Below, piece after piece: positions 32,874 through 42,223 of a stretch of 64,000 bases of DNA (the stretch's first letter is position 1; each line of letters starts with the position of its first letter). The translations under genes and the position numbers were made by a program. Source of the DNA: an uncultured Algibacter sp. (GTDB taxonomy: Bacteria > Bacteroidota > Bacteroidia > Flavobacteriales > Flavobacteriaceae). Where the stretch lies: positions 167,410 through 231,409 of the forward strand of contig NZ_CANLGU010000006.1 in assembly GCF_947490405.1 (NCBI RefSeq). Reading direction: 5' to 3'. The notes beneath the pieces were generated by a model. That model saw nothing but the letters and a program-made list of their open reading frames with translations. It made no database searches and had not been told where the DNA came from.

Positions 32874-34408
32874 ATAAACGGAATGTATTTTTTTAATCTA
32901 TGAGAAAAATCACGAAAACCTTGACTTAGTAATAGTAATACAGGAATAAATATTAAAACTAATAGCAAATTAACCTTAATACCAATAAATACTAAATCAA
33001 AAAAATTAATTATTTCTGTTTGTATATAGTTGTTATAAATATAAAAGATTGCACAATATGCCATTATAAAAGCTAAAATATGTTTTGAAAAAGTAATCCA
33101 AAACGAAAGAAGAACATTTTCTTTAAATCCACTATTAAATAAATAATAGGTTTTCCATAATATTACAATCATTGTCATACTAACTGTTGTACCAAACATA
33201 ATTCCAGCAATTCCCCATTTGTAACCAAAATATATAGAGATAAAGAGGTTAATTATAATTTGAACGATTGGAGCCCAAGTATCTGCAAACAATCCATAAG
33301 CATTAATGAAATTATCTATTGGGTTTCTTATCGTTAAAATAAACACATTAACTAATATTAGTAGAATAATATTATCATTTAAAATATACTCACTGCCCAA
33401 CCAAAGCTTTATAAATGGAGACAAAAGGAAGTATAGATTTACAAATATAAAACCAGCTATTAAAACCCTAATTGCGATTAATTCCCAAAATACTTTTAAA
33501 ATATTTTTTTTGTCATTTTCAGCTACTAAGTTTCCTACGCTAGCATTAGTATTTCCAAAAATTTGAGCAATTAAGTTATTGAGGTAGATAATTATCATGT
33601 TATAATTATCAAAGAGAGCTACACTTTTAATATTGACCAAGGAAAATATTAATATTTGATCCGTTCCAAAACTTATGAATGTAGATATTTTATGAACAAA
33701 GATTTGTTTGACTTTTTTTATTATTTTTTGATATTGTTCTCTGTTTTCAGATGTATCAAACTTAGCATTTATGTTAAGCCAAGGATAAATTCTTTTAATC
33801 TTATATCTAATGATTATGGTATAAATTATTGAAAAGACAAGCTCTAGGGTTATCCATAATATTAAGTCTTGATAATAATAGGCTAAAAGAGCTTGTAGTA
33901 ATTGCTTAATTAATCGTGAACCTTGTAAATAAGAATTTATTAAATATCCCTTTTGATCTGCATAAAGTAAACTCTGGTGGTAATTGTAATAATACCCTAA
34001 AAGTGAAGATATTAAGAATGCGTAAAAACAATAATTTATTAGTATTAATGAGAATGAAGAATCATTAAAAATTTTACCAAAAAAAAGTGATAGTATAAAA
34101 CCAGCAATCAATATAATAAGACCAACTCTTTTATAGAGATAGCCCATTAAGGCAATAATTTTATCTATTTCTTCTTTATTGTTATCAAATAGAGGTTTGT
34201 ATAATGCAAAACCAATAGCTGTACTCACTCCAAGTTCAGCAAGATTTAGAAAGTTTAAAATACTTCCTACAGTGCCCGTAAGCCCCATAAAGTCAACACC
34301 AAGCTTATCAAGGAAAATCTTTCTTGTAAAGAATACAACAAATACAGATAAAACGTAAAACAATACATTTACCTTAGCATTTAAAAGTGTTTTTTGTATT
34401 CTAGACAT
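32870..34408 (-). CDS. wzx: Polysaccharide flippase-like membrane protein (Wzx, MOP superfamily)
   Basis: The 512-residue polytopic protein has about 12-14 hydrophobic helices and the MOP-type beginning (LNAKVNVLFYVLSVFVVFFTRKIFLDKLG, LNLAELGVSTAIGFALYKPL). Wzx proteins move undecaprenyl-linked repeat units across the inner membrane. It sits beside the sugar-precursor genes and is the only full MOP protein seen in the window. There is no signature that distinguishes the substrate. Confidence 0.88.
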   Translation of the reverse strand: MSRIQKTLLNAKVNVLFYVLSVFVVFFTRKIFLDKLGVDFMGLTGTVGSILNFLNLAELGVSTAIGFALYKPLFDNNKEEIDKIIALMGYLYKRVGLIILIAGFILSLFFGKIFNDSSFSLILINYCFYAFLISSLLGYYYNYHQSLLYADQKGYLINSYLQGSRLIKQLLQALLAYYYQDLILWITLELVFSIIYTIIIRYKIKRIYPWLNINAKFDTSENREQYQKIIKKVKQIFVHKISTFISFGTDQILIFSLVNIKSVALFDNYNMIIIYLNNLIAQIFGNTNASVGNLVAENDKKNILKVFWELIAIRVLIAGFIFVNLYFLLSPFIKLWLGSEYILNDNIILLILVNVFILTIRNPIDNFINAYGLFADTWAPIVQIIINLFISIYFGYKWGIAGIMFGTTVSMTMIVILWKTYYLFNSGFKENVLLSFWITFSKHILAFIMAYCAIFYIYNNYIQTEIINFFDLVFIGIKVNLLLVLIFIPVLLLLSQGFRDFSHRLKKYIPFI

Positions 34409-34458
34409 CTTTTACAGCGGTTATAAATATATTGTTTGCCTAAATAATCTCTGTAAAA

Positions 34459-35739
34459 TCACAGAGATTTATCAGCCTTATCTTTCAAAACGCCTTTAAC
34501 GTCGTAAATAACCCCATTAGAATTTAATAGGTCTCTTAAATTTTCTTGTAAAAATTCTTTGTGGGCAACAGTAAGCACTACAGCATCAAATTTGTCATTA
34601 GGCATTGTTTGTGTAGTTTTTATACCATATTCATGCTCAACCTCCTCAGGGTTTGCCCAAGGGTCGTAAACCAATACATCAGCCCCATAACTTTTAATTT
34701 CATTTATTACATCAACAGCTTTTGTATTTCTAACATCCGGACAATTCTCTTTAAAAGTAATTCCTAGTGCAAGAACTTTTGCGCCTTTTACATTTATGTT
34801 TTTTTGAATTAATAGTTTTATAATTTCTGCTGCTACATATTGTCCCATGCCGTCATTTACGCGACGTCCTGCAAGTATAATTTCAGGATGATAACCTACT
34901 TCTTGGGCTTTTTGTGCTAAATAGTAAGGGTCTACACCAATACAATGTCCACCAACTAAACCGGGTTTAAAGGGTAAAAAATTCCATTTTGTTCCAGCAG
35001 CTTCTAATACTGAGTGCGTATCAATATCCATTAAATTAAATATTTTTGCAAGTTCATTTACAAATGCAATATTGATATCGCGCTGAGAATTTTCAATAAC
35101 TTTTGCAGCTTCAGCAACTTTGATAGTAGGAGCAAGGTGAGTGCCTGCAGTTATTACACTCGCATATAAATTATTTACTTTTTCTCCAACTTCTGGAGTA
35201 GAACCAGCTGTAACTTTTAATATTTTTTCTACAGTATGAAGCTTATCGCCTGGATTTATCCTTTCAGGTGAATAACCAGCATAAAAATCTTTATTAAACT
35301 TCAAGCCACTCACTCTTTCTAGAACTGGAATACATTCATCTTCAGTGACTCCTGGGTAAACTGTAGATTCATATATAACTATATCTCCTGGTTTTAATAC
35401 TTTTCCAACCGTTTCACTAGATTTATATAAAGGTGTTAAATCTGGTCTATTATTTTTATCTATTGGTGTGGGTACAGTAACAATGTAATAATTACAATCA
35501 TTAATATCATTAATATCTGATGAGCAAAATAATCCCATCCCATCTTCAGATGACTGTTTCAAAACAGCTTTTAGATCTTCTGAAGCAACTTCCATAGTTG
35601 CGTCATTACCATTCATTAATTCATCAACTCTATTTTTATTTATATCAAAGCCTATTACATTAAACTTAGTAGCAAAAAGTCTTGCTAGAGGTAATCCTAC
35701 ATAACCTAAACCAATTATTGCAATTTTATCTTTATTCAT
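34459..35739 (-). CDS. UDP-N-acetyl-hexosamine 6-dehydrogenase (TviB/WbpO-like)
   Basis: The 426-residue protein oxidises C6 of a UDP-sugar twice with NAD+. It shows [18 protein letters not shown] at the N-terminus, [27 protein letters not shown], and the catalytic Cys266 in [24 protein letters not shown] and [10 protein letters not shown] are typical of the TviB/WbpO/WbpA group that acts on UDP-GlcNAc, UDP-GalNAc or UDP-ManNAc, rather than UDP-glucose. With the TviC/WbpP-like epimerase two genes away, UDP-GalNAcA is the expected product. Confidence 0.9.
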   Translation of the reverse strand: MNKDKIAIIGLGYVGLPLARLFATKFNVIGFDINKNRVDELMNGNDATMEVASEDLKAVLKQSSEDGMGLFCSSDINDINDCNYYIVTVPTPIDKNNRPDLTPLYKSSETVGKVLKPGDIVIYESTVYPGVTEDECIPVLERVSGLKFNKDFYAGYSPERINPGDKLHTVEKILKVTAGSTPEVGEKVNNLYASVITAGTHLAPTIKVAEAAKVIENSQRDINIAFVNELAKIFNLMDIDTHSVLEAAGTKWNFLPFKPGLVGGHCIGVDPYYLAQKAQEVGYHPEIILAGRRVNDGMGQYVAAEIIKLLIQKNINVKGAKVLALGITFKENCPDVRNTKAVDVINEIKSYGADVLVYDPWANPEEVEHEYGIKTTQTMPNDKFDAVVLTVAHKEFLQENLRDLLNSNGVIYDVKGVLKDKADKSL

Positions 35740-35752
35740 GATATTTATTTTT

Positions 35753-37132
35753 TTATTGGCCTATTGAATAATATTCAAATCCAATTTTGTTCATTTTTTG
35801 TTTATCTAATAAGTTTCTACCATCAAATATGAAAGCAGGTTTTTTCATTTGATTATAAATTTTATTCCAATCAAAGGTTTTAAATTCATCCCACTCAGTC
35901 ATTATTGCAATGGCATGTGCACCCTCAAAAGATTCATAAGGATCAGAAGTAAAGCTTATTGCGTTCTCATTTTCTTTTTCAGTTCTAGTATTCAAGTAAT
36001 TTAAATCAACGATTACTTTTTCTTTTGATACTTTAGGGTCGTAAACTGAAATATTAGCTTGTTCATTTAGCAAGTGGTCTGCAACATAAATAGCTGCAGA
36101 TTCTCTAGTATCGTTAGTATCTTTTTTAAATGCCCAACCTAGCATTGCTATCTTTTTCCCAGATACAGTATTATATAATGTTTTTATCAAACGATCTGCA
36201 AAACGCCTTTTTTGATAATCGTTCATTGAAATTACTTGTTCCCAATAATCAGCTACTTCATTTAAATTATAGCTTCGGGCAATATAAACTAGATTTAAGA
36301 TATCTTTTTGAAAGCATGAGCCACCAAAACCAACAGAAGCGTTCAAGAATTTAGAACCAATTCTAGAATCCATACCAATAGCTTTTGCAACTTCTTGAAC
36401 ATTAGCCTCAGTATGTTCGCATAATTCTGAAATAGAATTAATAGAAGAAACACGTTGAGCTAGAAAGGCATTTGCAGTTAGTTTTGATAATTCAGACGAC
36501 CAAATGTTGGTTCGTAAAATTTTATCATCATTAACCCAGCTCTTGTAAATATTGGCTAAGCTTTCTATAGCATCTTCAGATTGACCACCTATTAATACCC
36601 TATCTGGATTTAATAAATCCTGAATAGCAGTGCCTTCTGCTAAGAACTCAGGGTTAGATAATACACTGAAATTTACATCTGTACCCAAATTGTGAAGTAT
36701 ACTTTTTATAGCCTCGGCAGTTCTAACTGGTAAGGTAGACTTTTCAACAACTATCTTATTAGTAGTTGCTACCTCAGCAATATTTCTTGCACATAACTCC
36801 ACGTATTTTAAATCCGCAGCCATACCTTTTCCCTTTCCATATGTTTTGGTAGGAGTATTAACTGAGATAAATATCATTTCTGCCTCGTCAATAGCTTTAT
36901 TTATGTCGGTAGAGAAAAATAAATTTTTTCCTCTGGTATCTTTAACGATTTCAGATAAACCAGGTTCATAAATTGGAAGTTTCGATAAATCCTCATTATT
37001 CCAAGCATCAATTCTTTCAGAATTAATATCTACGATGGTTACTTGGATATTTGGGTTTTTTTTAGCAATAACTGCCATTGTAGGGCCTCCAACATATCCT
37101 GCCCCAATACAACAAATTTTATTGATTTTCAT
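35753..37132 (-). CDS. ugd: UDP-glucose 6-dehydrogenase (animal-like UGDH type)
   Basis: The 459-residue protein makes UDP-glucuronate. It begins [22 protein letters not shown] and contains [42 protein letters not shown] and [13 protein letters not shown]. The catalytic Cys273 lies in [15 protein letters not shown]. The length and the [12 protein letters not shown] start place it with the eukaryote-like UGDH branch found in many Bacteroidota. It shares a transcript with the TviB-like and epimerase genes (gaps of 13 and 6 bases). Confidence 0.92.
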   Translation of the reverse strand: MKINKICCIGAGYVGGPTMAVIAKKNPNIQVTIVDINSERIDAWNNEDLSKLPIYEPGLSEIVKDTRGKNLFFSTDINKAIDEAEMIFISVNTPTKTYGKGKGMAADLKYVELCARNIAEVATTNKIVVEKSTLPVRTAEAIKSILHNLGTDVNFSVLSNPEFLAEGTAIQDLLNPDRVLIGGQSEDAIESLANIYKSWVNDDKILRTNIWSSELSKLTANAFLAQRVSSINSISELCEHTEANVQEVAKAIGMDSRIGSKFLNASVGFGGSCFQKDILNLVYIARSYNLNEVADYWEQVISMNDYQKRRFADRLIKTLYNTVSGKKIAMLGWAFKKDTNDTRESAAIYVADHLLNEQANISVYDPKVSKEKVIVDLNYLNTRTEKENENAISFTSDPYESFEGAHAIAIMTEWDEFKTFDWNKIYNQMKKPAFIFDGRNLLDKQKMNKIGFEYYSIGQ

Positions 37133-37138
37133 TTTTTA

Positions 37139-38122
37139 TTATAGATGTTTCCAATACCAACTAACAGCTTCCTTAATACCGTTGTTAATATCAAATCTTG
37201 GTTTGTAATCTAGTAACTCTTTTGCTTTGTTAATTGATGCCAAAGAATGGGGTATATCACCAACTCGATTTTCACGATGTCTTATATCAATATTTTTTAT
37301 TGATTCGTCAAATTCAGAAAGATATTTTTTTAGCAATGTAGCTAATTCTAGTAATGTAGTTCTTTCTCCATAAGCTACATTATAAACTGTGTTTAAAGCA
37401 TTTTGATTCTCTGTAGTGATTGCCAGAATATTCATTTGAATCACATTTTCTATATAAGTGAAATCTCTAGAATAACTACCGTCTCCATTAATTATAGGAG
37501 ATTCATGGCTTATAAATTGTTTTACAAATAAAGGTATGACTGCAGCATATGCACCATCCGGATCTTGTCTTCTGCCAAAAACATTAAAATATCTTAACCC
37601 AATGGTATCTAACCCATAAGCCTTATTAAAAATATCAGCATACAACTCATTAACATATTTAGTTATTGCATAAGGTGATAAAGGTTTTCCTATAACCTCC
37701 TCAACTTTTGGTAATGCTTCATGGTCTCCGTAAGTAGATGAGCTTGCTGCATAAACAAAGCGTTTCACTTTAGCATCTCGGGCAGCTACAAGCATATTTA
37801 AAAATCCAGATACATTAACATCATTAGTTGTAATGGGGTCATTTATTGATCTAGGGACAGAACCTAAAGCAGCTTGATGTAATATAAAATCTACATTCTT
37901 ACTTGCCTTGTGACAATCATCTAGGTTCCTTATATCTCCTTCTATTAATGTGAAGAGATTATTTTTAAGAAAAGGTTCTATGTTTTCTTTCTTTCCAGTA
38001 GAAAAGTTATCTAAGCATATAGTTTTTATATTATTAGCAAGGAGCTTTTCACATAGATTAGAGCCTATAAATCCAGCACCTCCAGTTACCAAGACGGTTT
38101 TGTTTTGTAGATTTTTTGTCAT
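37139..38122 (-). CDS. UDP-GlcNAc(A) 4-epimerase (WbpP/TviC-like)
   Basis: The 327-residue extended SDR has VLVTGGAGFIGSNLCEKLL (NAD site, residues 10-27), the Ser of AASSSTYGD and Tyr151-x3-Lys155 in SPYAITKY, plus GLRYFNVFGRRQDPDGAYAAVIP. The HQAALGSVPRSINDP stretch is typical of WbpP/TviC, which interconvert UDP-GlcNAc/GalNAc and their uronic acids. It is the first gene of the minus-strand block, so the block's main promoter should lie just upstream, where a minus-strand AATATTTGCG (38151-38160) is a near match to the -7 box. Confidence 0.92.
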   Translation of the reverse strand: MTKNLQNKTVLVTGGAGFIGSNLCEKLLANNIKTICLDNFSTGKKENIEPFLKNNLFTLIEGDIRNLDDCHKASKNVDFILHQAALGSVPRSINDPITTNDVNVSGFLNMLVAARDAKVKRFVYAASSSTYGDHEALPKVEEVIGKPLSPYAITKYVNELYADIFNKAYGLDTIGLRYFNVFGRRQDPDGAYAAVIPLFVKQFISHESPIINGDGSYSRDFTYIENVIQMNILAITTENQNALNTVYNVAYGERTTLLELATLLKKYLSEFDESIKNIDIRHRENRVGDIPHSLASINKAKELLDYKPRFDINNGIKEAVSWYWKHL

Positions 38123-38673
38123 TATAATTTGGGTTTATTTTAATAGCTGCCGCAAATATTAAAAAAAATATCTAAAGATTAACCATTATTATATTAACTA
38201 GGTGTTTTTTACGATTAAAATCATTAAAATATCATTTATCTATCTATTAATCGGTAAAAATAGTATTTCCTGAGTGATAACTTAGAATGTTAATACAGGT
38301 TTTAGAAGTTTGATAAAATAAAAAAGGGATTTAATTCAAATAGTTTTTTTACTAAATTATTCATTCACTAAAATTATTTATGTTATTACTATTATACAAG
38401 CTCAAAAAATCTTACATATAATTACTTATCACAAGTTTATTAACAACTCTTTTAAAAATCCGATTAACGACCTAAATTCGCGCCAAAATGTTTTATTTAT
38501 TAAAATTCATGATCTTTTTTTTATTTCTAGACGTATATGAGCTTGAAAATAAATCGACAAAATGCATTTTATATTAAATTTATTACAAAAAAATCACTTT
38601 TTTCGATGAAATGCATAAAAATCCGATTTAAAGTATATATATTTGATTCCCCATTTAAACCTAAATTACTAAA
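38123..38673. other. 551-base divergent intergenic region
   Basis: It separates the large minus-strand block from the plus-strand lyase gene and is almost entirely A/T. Toward the minus strand there is a near -7 box at 38151-38160; toward the plus strand a good one lies at 38638-38645. I see no RNA gene, repeat or convincing open frame. The longest plus-strand ATG frame is about 29 codons and is not credible. Confidence 0.6.
38638..38645 (+). promoter_or_regulatory. Candidate -7 box of the lyase gene
   Basis: TATATTTG matches TAnnTTTG. The start would be near 38652, leaving about 20 bases to the ATG at 38674. No clear -33 TTG is seen. Confidence 0.45.
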
Positions 38674-40539
38674 ATGAAAAACCTACTTTTAAATCCCAAA
38701 ACATTGACTGTTATTTTACTTTTTTTACTTTTTTTGCCCTCTTGCAATAACGAAGAAGCATTCATTATAGATGAGTCTGCATTAATAGCTGAAGAAGAGA
38801 CACAGGATGAAACTGAAGAAGTTAATACTGAGGATCAAGGTCAAGACCCTCAGGTTGAATTGGAAGATGATGATGTCTCAACTTTAGAAAATATTGCTTT
38901 AGATATAGAGCCGTATGTAAACGATGTAAATATTCCTACATTTATTGACTTTTCAAATACAAATCCATCTAATGGTGTTTTATCTATTGATAATAATCAA
39001 ACACCAAACAACCTCATAGATGATTCTATTATATATACCCCAAACCCCGGTTTTTCAGGGCAAGATTCTTTTCAATATACAATTTGTGATAGCGCTAATT
39101 CAAATAATTGTGATACTGCTACTGTTACAATAATTGTACAACCAAGGGAAGAAGATATTGCAACAGAATTAAAAGCATTTCCAACTGCAGAAGGAGCTGG
39201 AGCTAATGCAACTGGTGGAAGAGGTGGTGATGTTAGGCATGTAACATCACTTGCTGATGACGGAAGTGTTGGTACGCTAAGGTGGGCAATTACCACTAGT
39301 AACAACAATACCCCAGTTACAGTTGTTTTTGATGTAAGTGGTACTATTAACACAGGTAGCTCTACACTTAACGTGGGGATTAATAATTTGACAATTGCAG
39401 GTCAAACTGCACCAGAAGGTGGTATAACAATTCAAGGTAAGTGGTTTGGTTTCTATCAGGCTGAAAACTTGATTATGAGATACATAAGAATAGTTAATAC
39501 AGATTATTTTGAAAGTTCTCAAAAAAGTGCTGCTATGAATGGTTCGGGTTCTAATAATTGTATTTTGGATCATGTGTCAATGAGGTATGCTTGGATTACT
39601 CCAGGAATTACTGTACAAGATAATAATGATAGAAACAATGGAACTGGAGATTTTACAATACAAAGGTCTATTATAGCAGATTGTCATACTGGAGGAATAG
39701 TAGGAAGTGCTGTTGATGCACCCAGAGATGCTTTAGGGGGGAAAAATAGTGTGCATCATAACTTATTTGCACATGTAGATCATAGATTTCCTAATGTGTC
39801 AGGAATTTCTGAAGTAGAAATTGTTGAAAATGTAATTTATAACTACAGAAATAGATTAAGTACTTTTTTTAATCAATCAAAGTCTAACTTGATTAATAAT
39901 ACATATAAAGCAGGATCCGCTTCAAAAATTAGTGGAGGAGGATATAACAAGATAGGAGAATATATTAGTAATGGATCTCCGTTAGTTTATTCATCAGGTA
40001 ATAGAAGAATAGATCCGTTTGGGAACTTAGAACCAAGTAATGATAATTGGGGAGACTTATTTGTAATATGGAGATCTAGCTTAGATCAGTCATCACCAGT
40101 GACGCCTCAGGACGAGGCATTGTACAGGCAATCAACTGAATTTCCAGACCTTGGTGTTCCAATTAGGCGATTAGGTACAGATAATGCGTATACATCAGTT
40201 TTATCCGATGTTGGAGCTAATAAATATCTAAAAGCAGATGGTACCTATGGAGTTTATTTAGATAGAAATGATTCTGAATATGTTGCAGACCCAATTAACG
40301 AAACTTGTTACCAATGTAAAGATAATGGTGATTTGCCAGATAAAACAGATTTAAGTCAGATTAGTTATCCAACAATACCAGAGAATACTAGGCCAGCGGG
40401 ATATGATACGGATAAGGATGGTATGGCAGATATATGGGAAAATATTATGTTTGGAAACTTAAATTCTGATGGAAAAGGAGATAGTGATGGTGATGGATAC
40501 TCTGACTTAGAAGAATTTTTAAATTCAGTTGACAAGTAG
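38674..40539 (+). CDS. Pectate-lyase-like polysaccharide lyase, surface lipoprotein
   Basis: The 621-residue protein starts with a lipoprotein signal (ILLFLLFLPSC, Cys24). NNEE directly after the Cys resembles the Bacteroidota lipoprotein export signal for surface display. Next come a very acidic linker (30-70), a cadherin/Ig-like domain (70-157; IYTPNPGFSGQDSFQYTIC), and a right-handed beta-helix domain (165-565). That domain carries GAGANATGGRGGDVRHVTSL, LRWAI and the PL1-like strand CILDHVSMRYAW with Asp299-His300. Two calcium-binding repeats (DTDKDGMADIW, DSDGDGYSDLEEF) end it. PL1-type enzymes cleave uronate polymers. Placed inside a uronate-containing glycan locus, it may trim the organism's own polymer. 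Confidence 0.88.
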   Translation: MKNLLLNPKTLTVILLFLLFLPSCNNEEAFIIDESALIAEEETQDETEEVNTEDQGQDPQVELEDDDVSTLENIALDIEPYVNDVNIPTFIDFSNTNPSNGVLSIDNNQTPNNLIDDSIIYTPNPGFSGQDSFQYTICDSANSNNCDTATVTIIVQPREEDIATELKAFPTAEGAGANATGGRGGDVRHVTSLADDGSVGTLRWAITTSNNNTPVTVVFDVSGTINTGSSTLNVGINNLTIAGQTAPEGGITIQGKWFGFYQAENLIMRYIRIVNTDYFESSQKSAAMNGSGSNNCILDHVSMRYAWITPGITVQDNNDRNNGTGDFTIQRSIIADCHTGGIVGSAVDAPRDALGGKNSVHHNLFAHVDHRFPNVSGISEVEIVENVIYNYRNRLSTFFNQSKSNLINNTYKAGSASKISGGGYNKIGEYISNGSPLVYSSGNRRIDPFGNLEPSNDNWGDLFVIWRSSLDQSSPVTPQDEALYRQSTEFPDLGVPIRRLGTDNAYTSVLSDVGANKYLKADGTYGVYLDRNDSEYVADPINETCYQCKDNGDLPDKTDLSQISYPTIPENTRPAGYDTDKDGMADIWENIMFGNLNSDGKGDSDGDGYSDLEEFLNSVDK

Positions 40540-40560
40540 CGATGTTAGCTCGGTAATAAA

Positions 40561-40594
40561 AAAAGAGGTTTGGATATTCCAAACCTCTTTTTTT
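40561..40594. terminator. Strong terminator after the lyase gene
   Basis: A perfect 14-bp stem, AAAAGAGGTTTGGA / TCCAAACCTCTTTT, with a 3-base loop and a T tract. It lies between convergent genes and can serve both. Confidence 0.9.
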
Positions 40595-40620
40595 ATTAAG
40601 CTTTGTTATTCATATAGAAG

Positions 40621-41166
40621 TTATAATTGGGGATGTATGTTGTTGATATACCCGTCTGTAGGATTTATTTTTTCTATTATTTTGGCAGGATTACCAATTA
40701 CTAATGAATTATCAGGAACATCTACATTTAAAAATGTATTAGGTGCTATTAATACGTTATTTCCAATTGTAATTTTACCTACAATTACTGAGCCAGTCCC
40801 TATCCATACATAATTTCCTAAAGTAGGAGTGCCTTTTAATTTCCCTCTACTAGCTTTTCCAATTGTCGTTGAATGTGCTATGTTGCAGTTTTCTCCAATT
40901 TTTACAGCTTCATTTATAACAATAGTACCAAAGTGACCAATAAAAAAACCTTTTCCAATTTTAGTTTTTACAGGTATTTGAAAACCATATTTATATCCTA
41001 ACCTCCGTAAAATTAACCTATAAGACAATCCTAGTAAAGAAAATTTATTTTTCTCTGAAGCTTTTCTGAGAAAATATAAATATCTAAATCCAGGTTCTTT
41101 TAACCCTTTAAATACTTTGTTTTCAGCACCATATCTATATAAATCTGCTCTTATTATTTTGTTCAT
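40621..41166 (-). CDS. Left-handed beta-helix acyltransferase (serine acetyltransferase-like)
   Basis: The 181-residue protein has a basic helical N-terminus and hexapeptide repeats: GKGFFIGHFGTIVINEAVKIGENCNIAHSTTIG, TLGNYVWIGTGSVIVGKITIGNN and VPDNSLVIGNPAKIIEKI. It is a probable acetyl-CoA-dependent O-acetyltransferase of a glycan sugar. It is the second enzyme of this type in the locus (the other is at 28079-28654) and is the last gene of the second minus-strand group. Confidence 0.88.
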   Translation of the reverse strand: MNKIIRADLYRYGAENKVFKGLKEPGFRYLYFLRKASEKNKFSLLGLSYRLILRRLGYKYGFQIPVKTKIGKGFFIGHFGTIVINEAVKIGENCNIAHSTTIGKASRGKLKGTPTLGNYVWIGTGSVIVGKITIGNNVLIAPNTFLNVDVPDNSLVIGNPAKIIEKINPTDGYINNIHPQL

Positions 41167-41202
41167 TATTTTTTTTATTAAAAATATTAGTTTATGAAGT
41201 AT

Positions 41203-42099
41203 TTATTTTTTTAAATTATCTTTCATAAAAACTAGAAAAGCTATGGGCAAAGAAATAACAACTATAAGTCGTGCTAGGTTGTTGTTTAGATTACTGAAAA
41301 ATTGATTTTTACTATGCAATGTAAATCTTGTATAATGAACAGCAGTTTTAAAAAATGCTATGGGGTTTCTCCAAAAGTAGTCAATACAATCATTTAAAAT
41401 ACTTGTATGACCAATGGCTAGAGCTCTAGAAAACTTTTTTACCGGTGCAGAGGTATAGCTATCTTCTCCTGGGATATATATCCTTAAAGCTTTATTTATA
41501 AATCTTGTTTTATATTTTCTAGAAATCTTGTTCCAAATAACTCCCTCAGGATAAAGCTTAAGGTTTTCGGGTTCAGGAAAGGGAAACTCTTTAAGAATAT
41601 CTGTTCTTTGAAAACCCCATTTTTCACCATCAACATTATGAATGTATTTTAATTCTATAGAATCAGAATCAAAGATGTCTTTTGGGTATTTTTGACCTAC
41701 AATTTCTCCATTTTCATCTTTACATAATGCAGTAACAGCTGAAAAATTTGATTTATCCTCAATTCCTTCCCAAGTTATATTAAACACTTCTAATGCTTCG
41801 GGCACACAGCTATCATCACTATCTAATGGTAAAAAAAGTTTTCCTTTAGCCTCTTTGACACCTATATTAAAAGCAGTGTGCTTACCGCCATTTTCTTTTT
41901 TTATGTATCGTATTGGAAAAAAGTTTGATTCATTAATCCATTTGAGAACTATTTCCTCTGTGTTATCTGTAGATCCATCATCAACTATTAACCATTCAAA
42001 GTCTTTAAATATTTGCTTTTTTAAGCTATCATATACACGATGTATTTTATCTGCTCTATTATAGGTTGCTGTAAAAACTGTAAACTTGTAATTACTCAT
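41203..42099 (-). CDS. Glycosyltransferase family 2
   Basis: The 298-residue GT-A enzyme shows KFTVFTATYNRADKIHRVYDSL, EWLIVDDGSTDNTEEIV and GKHTAFNIGVKEAKGKLFLPLDSDDSCVP, with DSD as metal site. A C-terminal hydrophobic helix (LARLIVVISLPIAFLVFM) suggests membrane association. It lies between the GT-C-like membrane protein gene and the beta-helix acyltransferase gene. Confidence 0.9.
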   Translation of the reverse strand: MSNYKFTVFTATYNRADKIHRVYDSLKKQIFKDFEWLIVDDGSTDNTEEIVLKWINESNFFPIRYIKKENGGKHTAFNIGVKEAKGKLFLPLDSDDSCVPEALEVFNITWEGIEDKSNFSAVTALCKDENGEIVGQKYPKDIFDSDSIELKYIHNVDGEKWGFQRTDILKEFPFPEPENLKLYPEGVIWNKISRKYKTRFINKALRIYIPGEDSYTSAPVKKFSRALAIGHTSILNDCIDYFWRNPIAFFKTAVHYTRFTLHSKNQFFSNLNNNLARLIVVISLPIAFLVFMKDNLKK

Positions 42100-42223
42100 T
42101 AGTAGTTGTATTTATTTAAAGATTAAATAAAAAATGTATTTATTCGATTAAAAAAAATAATCGTTATCTTATTAAAGATAAATAGCTAATATATAAATAG
42201 CGTTTTAGATTAAAATAAAATGG

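Noticed and set aside
38463-38600. Plus-strand frame of about 29 codons in the divergent gap before the lyase gene
   Set aside because: Too short, A/T-driven composition, no link to a promoter or conserved feature.
39072-39573. Two overlapping minus-strand frames of 93 and 98 codons
   Set aside because: They are antisense to the lyase gene, whose plus-strand product has a signal peptide and clear domains.
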